This document shows, piece by piece, positions 14,330-21,197 of a stretch of DNA of 56,302 nt (position 1 is the first letter of the stretch; each line of letters starts with the position of its first letter). A program made the translations under genes and the position numbers. The stretch lies in IMG/VR virus record IMGVR_UViG_3300042567_001646, positions 1 to 56,302 of that record; one strand, given 5' to 3'. Origin of the DNA: a virus. Under the pieces are notes generated by a model. That model ran no database searches. It had not been told where the DNA came from and saw only the letters and a program-made list of their open reading frames with translations.

Positions 14330-15106
14330 ATGTTAAGAGGAAGAGACATCATTGTATACCTTGCTATTAAATACCAAGGCGATTGGAACGCTATCTACCA
14401 AGCAATTAAAAACAAAGAGCTTGTAGATGAACCAACAGTGCATGAAACATTAGCTAAAGAACAAGCAAAGGTAGTCACCATCATAGATGAAGATTACCCT
14501 GAAAAACTAAAGAGGATTTATAAACCACCTTTTGTGCTTTTCTATTACGGCAAGTTAGATACATTACAATACCGAAAATCATTAGGTATCTATGCAGAAA
14601 AACTTACCGAGTATAGTTTGTCAACAGCACAAAATATTCTTGGTCAAGTCAATGCAGATACTACCATGATTATGATTAACAATGACCAAAGTCCACTATT
14701 CAGTCGTGCTGTTGATCATAATGTAACGATACTTAATTCAAGTATTAGAGCATTACAATCAGGAGAAAAACTTGTTATGAGTGAATACCCGTCTGAAACA
14801 ACTGGTACAGCTGACCTTAAAAATTGGGCAGCAAGATTGATTGTTGGCTTATCTGATGTTGTATTCTTACCAGAAACAAAAGCTAAAGTTGCTAAGATTA
14901 CTGCTGGGTACTCAGCCTACTTAAATAAACAAGTAGCAATTGTACCTCAACAAGCTAATAGTAAAAACATTAGCAATCAACTCATTCAAGAAAACATAGC
15001 CAAAGTTGTCTTGCATGGCAAAGATATCTTAGCTATGTATAACGATGTCAAAGATTCATCAGCACCACCTAACCCTGAACATCTTAAAGAGTCAGGTATA
15101 AACTAA
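14330..15106 (+). CDS. DprA/Smf-like Rossmann protein
   Basis: 258 aa. Residues 49-75 (VTIIDEDYPEKLKRIYKPPF) match the DprA entry motif, where bacterial proteins read D-x-x-YP-x-x-L-x-x-I-x-x-PP. Residues about 149-185 (MSEYPSETTG, then NWAARLIVGLSDVVFLPE) match the DprA SEYP and RNRxIxGL segments, though the usual RNR is WAAR here. Cellular DprA binds single-stranded DNA and loads RecA; a phage copy may aid recombination or counter defence. The nucleotide-binding GxRxxS is degenerate (KSLGIYAEK), so activity may differ. The C-terminal winged helix of bacterial DprA appears absent. Confidence 0.75.
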   Translation: MLRGRDIIVYLAIKYQGDWNAIYQAIKNKELVDEPTVHETLAKEQAKVVTIIDEDYPEKLKRIYKPPFVLFYYGKLDTLQYRKSLGIYAEKLTEYSLSTAQNILGQVNADTTMIMINNDQSPLFSRAVDHNVTILNSSIRALQSGEKLVMSEYPSETTGTADLKNWAARLIVGLSDVVFLPETKAKVAKITAGYSAYLNKQVAIVPQQANSKNISNQLIQENIAKVVLHGKDILAMYNDVKDSSAPPNPEHLKESGIN

Positions 15107-15138
15107 ATATATTGTGGTTGTGCATAAGCACCACGTAA

Positions 15139-15182
15139 AAGACTTAACGTACCCTTTCCCCCTAGAAATAACGGTAAGTCTT
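15139..15182 (+). other. Leader hairpin before the 78-aa gene
   Basis: AAGACTTA-a-CGT (15139-15150) pairs with ACG-g-TAAGTCTT (15171-15182): an 8-bp outer stem, a mismatch, then 3 bp, around a pyrimidine-rich 20-nt loop. The AAAGGAG ribosome site of the next gene lies 16 nt further on. Confidence 0.5.
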
Positions 15183-15209
15183 TCCACACTTAAAAACAAA
15201 GGAGCCCTT

Positions 15210-15446
15210 ATGGGTAGAAAACAAATAGACAAATGGTTTACAGTCGAAGGACGTTTCGATATTACTTTGCGAATCATGGCTAAAGATAAAGCTGAAGCCA
15301 TTGCATGGGCAAAAGAAAAGTTTAACGGTAGCTTATTTCAAATCAGCACTGCTGAAATGTTACCACCTGCTGGACCACAACTTATCATGATGGCTACAAA
15401 GAAAATTAAAAAGCCACGCCGTGACAAACATACATCTTGGGTATAA
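15210..15446 (+). CDS. Small hypothetical protein, 78 aa
   Basis: The start is ATG 15210 because AAAGGAG is 5 nt upstream; an in-frame GTG at 15114 would include the leader hairpin in coding sequence. The product MGRKQIDKWFTVEGRFDITL has a strand followed by an ALRI-like helix (MAKDKAEAIAWAKEKF), a beta-alpha-beta unit common in small phage proteins, and a Lys/Arg tail (KIKKPRRDKH). No family name recognised. The next gene begins 3 bp after its stop. Confidence 0.7.
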   Translation: MGRKQIDKWFTVEGRFDITLRIMAKDKAEAIAWAKEKFNGSLFQISTAEMLPPAGPQLIMMATKKIKKPRRDKHTSWV

Positions 15447-15449
15447 GCT

Positions 15450-15902
15450 ATGGGCTTAGATCAAATACTTATCTCAAGTAAACGTGGTACCGTTATTGAT
15501 TGGCGTAAAGCTAATCAAATACATGGTTGGTTTGACCACCAATTAGGTGGAGTTAAAAACGTTACAAAGTACCCGGTCAAAGTCACGCAATTAGAATTCT
15601 TATTAGAAGATTGTATTCGTGTTAAAGAACATCTTATTGCAGGTGGTATGAAAGGTTTCGAAAAAGTAACAGAACGTGGTACCAAAGATGGACAACCATT
15701 CGAGAAAAAAGAAATGGTTCCTATGTTTGTTAACGTTAGTTTAGCACAAGAACTGTTACCACCTACCCCAGGATTCTTCTTCGGAGGTTATGACTTCGAT
15801 GAATGGTATCTTAAACAAATAAATGAAACAATTGAAAAACTAATGCAAGTCTTATCAACAAAACAAAAAGGCGAACGATTTTACTACGAAGCTTGGTGGT
15901 AA
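15450..15902 (+). CDS. Conserved MGLD-type phage protein, 150 aa
   Basis: The N-terminus MGLDQILISSKRG, the WRKANQIHGWF segment and the C-terminal GFFFGGYDFDEWYLKQINET followed by IEKLMQVL fit a family common in phages and prophages that starts MGLDMY. Members are sometimes mislabelled phosphoglycerate kinase; their function is not established. The length is typical and the WRKxNxIHxWF and FFFG..YDE.Y signatures are complete. No strong ribosome site is seen, so it may depend on coupling to the gene 3 bp upstream. A hairpin follows the stop. Confidence 0.75.
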   Translation: MGLDQILISSKRGTVIDWRKANQIHGWFDHQLGGVKNVTKYPVKVTQLEFLLEDCIRVKEHLIAGGMKGFEKVTERGTKDGQPFEKKEMVPMFVNVSLAQELLPPTPGFFFGGYDFDEWYLKQINETIEKLMQVLSTKQKGERFYYEAWW

Positions 15903-15910
15903 TTAATTCT

Positions 15911-16039
15911 TACCCCATTTAGATATAACTAAGTGGGGTATCTTCACAAAGAACTTTGGGCTGTAGCATAGGATGAGAGCTAGTCTCAATACCCTCGTAA
16001 GTCTAATCCCCCAACGATCCGGTGCAAGTCCGGTAGGAG
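15911..16039 (+). other. Terminator-like hairpin and structured leader with T-loop-like element
   Basis: TACCCCA/TGGGGTA with an inner TTAG/CTAA closes 15911-15940. Then TTGGG (15956-15960) can pair with CCCAA (16010-16014) around an internal GAGA/TCTC hairpin. Finally CCGG-TGCAAGT-CCGG (16019-16033) has a 7-nt loop resembling a tRNA T-loop and ends directly before the TAGGAG ribosome site of the next gene. It cannot fold into a full tRNA. Candidate cis-regulatory RNA. Confidence 0.4.
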
Positions 16040-16045
16040 AAACAT

Positions 16046-16207
16046 ATGGAAAAAATATTTCAATTCAATTACTTAAAAAAGTTTTTACAAAAATATCGTT
16101 CATCAAAACGTGCCGATCCAATGATGATTAAAGTCTTCGATAGTATTCTATCTGATATTGAAACAGACATTATAAGTGAAGACTTGAAAAGGAGAAACCT
16201 TAAATGA
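16046..16207 (+). CDS. Small basic helical protein, 53 aa
   Basis: ATG 16046 follows TAGGAG by 6 nt. The product MEKIFQFNYLKKFLQKYRSS is basic at first and then acidic-helical (KVFDSILSDIETDIISEDLK), ending RRNLK. Its TGA overlaps the next ATG (ATGA), which supports the frame. Function unknown. Confidence 0.65.
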   Translation: MEKIFQFNYLKKFLQKYRSSKRADPMMIKVFDSILSDIETDIISEDLKRRNLK

Positions 16208-16380
16208 AATGTCATGAATGTAACAGTTCAAAGATAATGTTAGACGATCGTCCTCAACTTATTGATGGTTCATTAGTATTCAATTACATTTGTAGTAATT
16301 GTTTACATTCAGGTGAACATCAAAAACAAGTAAGTAAAATTAAAATAACTTACGAAAATAAAAGGAGTAAGAAAAAATGA
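16204..16380 (+). CDS. Small zinc-ribbon protein, 58 aa
   Basis: Two CxxC knuckles (KCHEC at the N-terminus and ICSNC about 30 residues later) form a zinc ribbon with a basic C-terminal tail (ENKRSKKK). Spacing and flanking residues (C-x2-C-x-S, Y-x-C-x-N-C-x-H-S) match the ribbon at 262-558, so they are probable paralogues on opposite strands. Both ends overlap neighbouring genes by ATGA joints. Likely binds nucleic acid or a transcription partner; unproven. Confidence 0.75.
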   Translation: MKCHECNSSKIMLDDRPQLIDGSLVFNYICSNCLHSGEHQKQVSKIKITYENKRSKKK

Positions 16381-16592
16381 AACAAGATTACACCTATCTT
16401 ATAGGTAAACTTATTGTCATCGTCTACATGGACGGTGAACCACATTACAATGGACGACAAGGTGTTGTCAATTACGTTGATGACATGGGTCAACTTCATG
16501 GTACATGGGGTGGACTTGCTGTTAATCCACAAGTAGATAAGTATGTTATCTTACAACAACAAGAACAAGAAAGAGGACCAGCACATGACTAA
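16377..16592 (+). CDS. DUF4314-like small beta protein
   Basis: 71 aa. The core reads hydrophobic strand, MDGEPHYNGRQGVVNYVDDM, then GQLHGTWGGLAVNPQVDKY. This matches the layout I recall for DUF4314 (EP...G..G.V..VDD.G..H..W..G..L......D), a small SH3-like domain common in phages and mobile elements of Gram-positive bacteria. Function unknown. The ATG overlaps the preceding TGA, and GGAG lies 10 nt upstream. Confidence 0.7.
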   Translation: MKQDYTYLIGKLIVIVYMDGEPHYNGRQGVVNYVDDMGQLHGTWGGLAVNPQVDKYVILQQQEQERGPAHD

Positions 16593-16737
16593 ATTAAACT
16601 TACAAAAACTTGTAGCTTACTTAGTAGATGAACTAAGAAATCTTGGTATGGACCCCAAGGACTTAACCTATATTCTTAGACTACATGGTATGTCTGATGA
16701 AGACATTTTGGAATATTATGGCATCTCAAGTAACTAG
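16585..16737 (+). CDS. Small helical protein, 50 aa
   Basis: The start at ATG 16585 is supported by AAAGAGGA 8 nt upstream and by overlap with the end of the previous gene. MTKLNLQKLVAYLVDELRNL leads into MDPKDLTYILRLHGMSDEDI and ends ILEYYGISSN. All-helical, perhaps a three-helix DNA-binding bundle. Family unknown. Confidence 0.6.
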   Translation: MTKLNLQKLVAYLVDELRNLGMDPKDLTYILRLHGMSDEDILEYYGISSN

Positions 16738-16933
16738 TGAACGTATACGTGCAGTCTATAATAGACTACATAAACTTATGGTCAATGATTTATTAACCAT
16801 GAATTTTGACGATCATGTTCTATACACACAGCAACTTAATAAGTTAGCTGAACTTATGAATGTTTTAATATTATTAGTCGAACGCTTTAGTAAAGAAGAA
16901 ATGTTAGACAAAAGTATCGGCATGTCCGAATAA
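16718..16933 (+). CDS. Small helical protein, 71 aa
   Basis: The probable start is ATG 16718 (MASQVTSERIRAVYNRLHKL), overlapping the previous gene by 20 bp; an earlier ATG would extend it into out-of-frame coding sequence. Ribosome site is weak (TTGGA), so coupling is likely. The protein is a helical bundle with a hydrophobic helix (LAELMNVLILLVERF). It is the last small gene before the MoxR/VWA pair. Function unknown. Confidence 0.6.
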   Translation: MASQVTSERIRAVYNRLHKLMVNDLLTMNFDDHVLYTQQLNKLAELMNVLILLVERFSKEEMLDKSIGMSE

Positions 16934-16948
16934 AGAAAGGTATATCAA

Positions 16949-17848
16949 ATGACAACAGCAGAAATAGTACAACGTATGCGTGATGACCTTTCAAAAGGTC
17001 TAACTAAAGTTGTATCTAACGATGGCTATCGATACTATACGGATACATTAACTCAACAAATTATTGTACCGATTACTACCCCAGATGAAACTGCCTTGCT
17101 CTATGAAAAGCTAATGATTAATACAATCAGTGCTAAACAAGATGCAAGCAAAGATTTATTCTCAACACTACCAAGAGCATCCATGTTCGTAGGTCAACCA
17201 GATACTGGTAAGACTTATCGAGCAGAAGAAATCGCTAAACAATGTGGTATCGAACCACTGTTTAAAATGTGTAGAGATAATCTTAACCTCGAAACTTTAT
17301 TCGAAGACTTTAAATTACTGGATGGTAAACCTACATTCGAAGAATCACTTGCTATTAAAATGATGAGCGATCCACAGAAGCGTAGATACATTATCATCTT
17401 AGATGAATTCAATACCCTGTTAACCGGTGTAATGAAAACATTCCAACCTATCCTTGATGATACGTCAACCACATTTGAGTATCGAGGTAAGGTCTATCAT
17501 AAAAATTTTAACTGCAAATTTATTGTTACCTTAAACGATAAAGATAAAGGTATCAGTATTGTTCCCGATGCAATCTTATCACGCGTTGAACTCACGTTCT
17601 TTGAACCAGTTCCAACCAGTACAATTGCTAAGTGGACAACTGTAAATGTTGAATGGATTAATAATCTATTTAATATTTATAAAGTGTTAGGTCTTACTAA
17701 CATCTTTGGTACACGCCAAGTAAAAATATTATATGGCAAACATATCGATCGTATTCGTAATCATCTCTATGGCATTTGCAAAATGACAAAGACAGATGAT
17801 AAGCTACTCGACACATTGCAAGTACAACAACTTGTAAATAAATTATAG
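16949..17848 (+). CDS. MoxR/CobS-type AAA+ ATPase
   Basis: 299 aa. The AAA+ core shows Walker A GQPDTGKT (about 82-89), Walker B YIIILDEFN (about 148-156), a sensor-1-like FIVTLND and an arginine-finger-like AILSRVE. The arrangement is that of the MoxR/NorQ/CobS clade, whose members work with VWA-domain partners to remodel or metallate protein complexes. Such a partner is encoded two genes on (18117-19721), a pairing that supports the call. Its phage role is unknown; pairs of this type occur in several large phages. Confidence 0.87.
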   Translation: MTTAEIVQRMRDDLSKGLTKVVSNDGYRYYTDTLTQQIIVPITTPDETALLYEKLMINTISAKQDASKDLFSTLPRASMFVGQPDTGKTYRAEEIAKQCGIEPLFKMCRDNLNLETLFEDFKLLDGKPTFEESLAIKMMSDPQKRRYIIILDEFNTLLTGVMKTFQPILDDTSTTFEYRGKVYHKNFNCKFIVTLNDKDKGISIVPDAILSRVELTFFEPVPTSTIAKWTTVNVEWINNLFNIYKVLGLTNIFGTRQVKILYGKHIDRIRNHLYGICKMTKTDDKLLDTLQVQQLVNKL

Positions 17849-17860
17849 AAAGGAATAGTC

Positions 17861-18115
17861 ATGGACTTTGAATTATTTTATCCCATCACTCAAGAAGAAT
17901 ACGAAAGTATTCAACGCGACCAATGTAACGGTGTTATTAAATACACAATTAAAAAGCCATTAGAACGATCAGATCTTAAAGATCTAAATAAAATCATGGC
18001 TGTCTGTGGTGTCAACGATACCTATAGACACATTGGATACATAGACTTATGGGATGTATGGCAATCCGAAGACAAGTTATACTTAAGACACAGAGTCCTT
18101 GACTCAACCGATTAA
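17861..18115 (+). CDS. Hypothetical protein between MoxR and VWA genes, 84 aa
   Basis: MDFELFYPITQEEYESIQRD leads a small alpha/beta protein with KYTIKKPLERSDLKDLNKI and an aromatic C-terminal half (YRHIGYIDLWDVWQ, then KLYLRHRVL). AAAGGAATAGTC precedes the ATG. Sandwiched between the ATPase and its VWA partner, it is likely a third component or adaptor of that system. No known family seen. Confidence 0.75.
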   Translation: MDFELFYPITQEEYESIQRDQCNGVIKYTIKKPLERSDLKDLNKIMAVCGVNDTYRHIGYIDLWDVWQSEDKLYLRHRVLDSTD

Positions 18116-18116
18116 C

Positions 18117-19721
18117 ATGGAAGAAAATAAAAAACCAGTTGATCCTATCAAGCAAGCATATGCAAATGTGCTTCAGTTTATTACAAACAATTTTTATACA
18201 AGTGATGGTAAAGAAATTAAAGTCATCATTAACAATGAAGACACAGATAATATGTACGATGGTAATAAGATTGTCCTAAGTGAATCACTTATGGATGCTT
18301 ACGGTACATTAAATTTACCAAGGTTCCTAATTTATTATCATGAATTAGGACACCATTTGTATTCCAAAGGTTTATTTGTAATGTTAGAAACATGGCGCAA
18401 GATAAATACTGGTCCATTAAAATGGATTGAACACTATCACCATCTAATTAATTGGATTGAAGATTTTTATATCGAAAAGAAATTAAAGAAAGATCATAGT
18501 TATCTTACTGATGTCATCGACTGTATTCGCAAACTTAAACCAGAGTATGACATCACACAGCTACCGTATGCATTCAATTATTATTATGTATACGAAGCCC
18601 CGACTCCTACCTTAACTTATGCTGATCAATTAATATTTAAAGGATACATTGATAAGCTCATGTCCTTTAGAGACACAAACAAAACCAGATTTGGTATGGG
18701 TATACTAACAACACTCAGTATTAAACCAAGTAATGAAACACAATTTGCTACAACAATCATTGAGTTTTATAACTGGTGCATAAGTAAAAAGATATTTGAT
18801 AACACAAATAATCCACCACCTCCACCACTTAAAAATCCTAATCAACATATCAATCCTTTAGATAACAAAGGTCAGATACAACAATTCTTAGATAAACTTG
18901 ATAAGCAAATAGGACCTGACAACCATTTAAATAATGGAGGAACAAGTACTGACCACAGTAAAACTGTAGGTGAGTTCGATTTTTACAAAGAAGAATCGCA
19001 TATTAAACAACCTACTGATTTAATTAAAGGAGAACTTGTTCAAGAAAAAACTTTGATTAATAAAGAACTATTGGATATGTCACAACGTATTCAAACAGAC
19101 CATCATACATTAGATGGATTGTTTACAGCACAATACAAAGATTCTATTACTATACAACCAAAGGTTAATGTTCTTAACTTCTTTAATCCACATCGCTTAG
19201 CCGATCAGAATTTGTTCTTAGAAAAAGGACATACCTATATGAACGTTGCAATTTATCGCGACATATCTGGTAGTACTGAAGGTTCTATCCACGAAATCAT
19301 GAGTGATGTATGTGAACAACTATACAAAGATATACCTGTCGACATCACTTATTATTTATATGCAAGTGGTGACGTCAGTATTATCCAAGTACCTTATATC
19401 AAATGGTCTGATAGTAATAACACACCAAAACAATATGAAGAAGATCCACTCTATAAACAATTAAGTGGCGGTACAAACAGTGACGCAATTGCCGATGTAA
19501 TTACCCAACAACTATCTGATAAATGGTTAAACATTATCGTAACCGATGGTGATCTAAACTCATTGATGGCTAGACAAAACATTCACGCTTTGCTAAAGAA
19601 TGTATTTGTCGTCTCTGTATCCAGTGAACTAGATAACAATTTAAAAGGTATTTCTATCCGAAATAAAAACGATGTAACAAGTATTAATAGTATGTTACAG
19701 TCAGTTAATTTGTCTGGTTAA
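18117..19721 (+). CDS. VWA-domain protein with N-terminal HExxH metallopeptidase-like domain
   Basis: About 534 aa. Near residue 74 is YYHELGHHLYSKG, an HExxH zinc-binding motif in the setting of the putative metallopeptidase domain that precedes VWA-like domains (DUF2201 type). A Pro/Asn-rich linker (about 240-270) follows. The C-terminal VWA domain has a complete MIDAS: DISGST near 381, the SGGTNSD threonine near 455 and VTDGD near 475. This is the metal-dependent partner of the MoxR ATPase. Start is uncertain: ATG 18117 fits protein similarity, while an in-frame TTG at 18099 exists; neither has a good ribosome site. Confidence 0.85.
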   Translation: MEENKKPVDPIKQAYANVLQFITNNFYTSDGKEIKVIINNEDTDNMYDGNKIVLSESLMDAYGTLNLPRFLIYYHELGHHLYSKGLFVMLETWRKINTGPLKWIEHYHHLINWIEDFYIEKKLKKDHSYLTDVIDCIRKLKPEYDITQLPYAFNYYYVYEAPTPTLTYADQLIFKGYIDKLMSFRDTNKTRFGMGILTTLSIKPSNETQFATTIIEFYNWCISKKIFDNTNNPPPPPLKNPNQHINPLDNKGQIQQFLDKLDKQIGPDNHLNNGGTSTDHSKTVGEFDFYKEESHIKQPTDLIKGELVQEKTLINKELLDMSQRIQTDHHTLDGLFTAQYKDSITIQPKVNVLNFFNPHRLADQNLFLEKGHTYMNVAIYRDISGSTEGSIHEIMSDVCEQLYKDIPVDITYYLYASGDVSIIQVPYIKWSDSNNTPKQYEEDPLYKQLSGGTNSDAIADVITQQLSDKWLNIIVTDGDLNSLMARQNIHALLKNVFVVSVSSELDNNLKGISIRNKNDVTSINSMLQSVNLSG

Positions 19722-19750
19722 CACCAGAGAAAAGGAGTATAATTATATAG

Positions 19751-20689
19751 ATGAATATCTATCAACTCGTCTTCGGTGTTGACTCTGGACAAGTCAACTG
19801 TGCCTTTCATGATGACTCCAGACCTAGTGCTGGCATAAGTCATGAAGGGCAATACAACTGTCTAACTTGTGGAGCAAAAGCCCACAATGAAATTGGATTT
19901 ATATCTAAGTACTTTGGCGTCAGTCAAAGATATGCAGCAACAATCCAATCGTCTCTGATCAAAGCAGAAGAGTATAAGTATAACAAGAATCCAATTAGTG
20001 AAGAACAAAACAACTACCTTAAAGGCATAGGCCTTAGTGATGCAATCATAAAAGATAATTTCTTTATGGCATCCACAGGTAAGTTAATGTACGAACACAA
20101 ATGGAATGGAGTTAGAGTAGGTACAACTTGGTTTAACAATCCAGGTTTATCTAATCACAATGCTACTGCTGCTAAGTACAAGTATGGTCCAGGTGTATTC
20201 TCAGGAATGCTAACACCTTATGATGTTGTTCAAGCTAACAACACAATCATTATTTGTGAAGGCGAAAAGGATATGCTAACAGCACGATCCCAAGGTATTA
20301 CCAATGCAGTTGCTAAGCTTGGTGGTGCTAAGTCTTATATCATCGGAGGTAAAAATCTAGAGAACAAAAATGTTGTCTTGGTTTATGACTGTGATGAAGC
20401 AGGTAGAGCTGGTGCAAAACAAGATGCGCAAATACTTACGGAACGTTTTAAGTGCAAAGTTAAAGTCATTGACTTAGGTTTAGGCGACGCCGAAGACCTC
20501 AATGATTTCTTTGTCAAACATAAAAAGACACCGCAAGATTTGTATAATCTATTTAAGACCACGCCTATTTACATAGCCGAACCAGAAACGGCGTTATCGA
20601 AACTACATAAGCTTGTATCTAAACTCACACCCGATGAGATCGATCAACTCGTAGTTATACTGAAAGAAAAACAAGGAGAAAAACAATGA
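19751..20689 (+). CDS. DnaG-type TOPRIM primase
   Basis: 312 aa. A CHC2-like zinc finger opens the protein (C17, H20, C37, C40 in NCAFHDDSRPSAGIS and QYNCLTCG). The TOPRIM core shows IICEGEKDML (catalytic Glu, about 168-176) and VYDCDEAGRAG (DxD-type Asp pair, about 211-221). It synthesises RNA primers and has no helicase domain, so the separate SF3 helicase on the other arm presumably supplies unwinding. GGAG is 13 nt before the ATG, and its TGA overlaps the SSB-like gene. Confidence 0.9.
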   Translation: MNIYQLVFGVDSGQVNCAFHDDSRPSAGISHEGQYNCLTCGAKAHNEIGFISKYFGVSQRYAATIQSSLIKAEEYKYNKNPISEEQNNYLKGIGLSDAIIKDNFFMASTGKLMYEHKWNGVRVGTTWFNNPGLSNHNATAAKYKYGPGVFSGMLTPYDVVQANNTIIICEGEKDMLTARSQGITNAVAKLGGAKSYIIGGKNLENKNVVLVYDCDEAGRAGAKQDAQILTERFKCKVKVIDLGLGDAEDLNDFFVKHKKTPQDLYNLFKTTPIYIAEPETALSKLHKLVSKLTPDEIDQLVVILKEKQGEKQ

Positions 20690-21138
20690 ACAAACCTTCA
20701 TTAAAAGACATTCTAATTAAGGACGCAAACACTGCCAAGACCCAAGGTGGTATTGTCAACGAAGTGTTGGCACCTGGAAGTTATGTTGCTAAAGTGTTAG
20801 GCTTCACCGAAGAAGAAGCTTATCAATTCGTCACTGTTGAAATCAACAAGAAGAAATTTAATTTCTTTTACAACTACCACTTACGTGGCACAACTGATTT
20901 AGATGGTACGTTAATCAACTGGATCAAAGCGTTAGCTACAATCCCAGTTAAAGATACTACATCACTATTAGAAATTGCTAACAGTGCAATCGGTTCCAGT
21001 TATAAAGTTACTATCTATAACTACGTATCAAAAACTGGTAAGAACGCTGGCAAAACTCAACACGGTATTTCTTTCAAAGATAAACCAGTGTTAGAAACCA
21101 CAACGATTCAAACAGAACAAGTTGAATTACCATTCTAA
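20686..21138 (+). CDS. Single-stranded DNA-binding-like protein
   Basis: 150 aa. Beta-rich middle (QFVTVEINKKKFNFFYNYHL, then SSYKVTIYNYVSKTG) fits an OB fold, and the C-terminus TEQVELPF mimics the acidic-PF tail with which SSB proteins recruit partners. It lies between the primase (4-bp overlap, AAGGAG site) and the helicase, exactly in a replication operon. A protein of the DUF669/SSB-like group is plausible. I rate the tail and context above sequence identity, which I cannot test. Confidence 0.65.
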   Translation: MNKPSLKDILIKDANTAKTQGGIVNEVLAPGSYVAKVLGFTEEEAYQFVTVEINKKKFNFFYNYHLRGTTDLDGTLINWIKALATIPVKDTTSLLEIANSAIGSSYKVTIYNYVSKTGKNAGKTQHGISFKDKPVLETTTIQTEQVELPF

Positions 21139-21153
21139 ATAATACAAAACCTT

Positions 21154-21180
21154 GCGGTGTATAGGTAAACCGCTTTCTTA
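21154..21180 (+). terminator. Weak intercistronic terminator
   Basis: GCGGT/ACCGC (21154-21158, 21169-21173) with a 10-nt loop followed by TTTCTTAAAG. A short stem and imperfect T-tract suggest partial attenuation between the SSB-like and helicase genes. Confidence 0.45.
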
Positions 21181-21197
21181 AAGAAAGGAAAGACATT

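Noticed and set aside
15956-16040. Possible tRNA gene ending in CCGG-TGCAAGT-CCGG
   Set aside because: No 7-bp acceptor can be formed, there is no anticodon arm and no CCA; only D-arm-like and T-arm-like pieces. Kept as a structured leader instead.
18099-18116. TTG at 18099 as start of the VWA protein
   Set aside because: It has no ribosome site and adds six residues within the upstream gene; ATG 18117 is simpler, though not proven.
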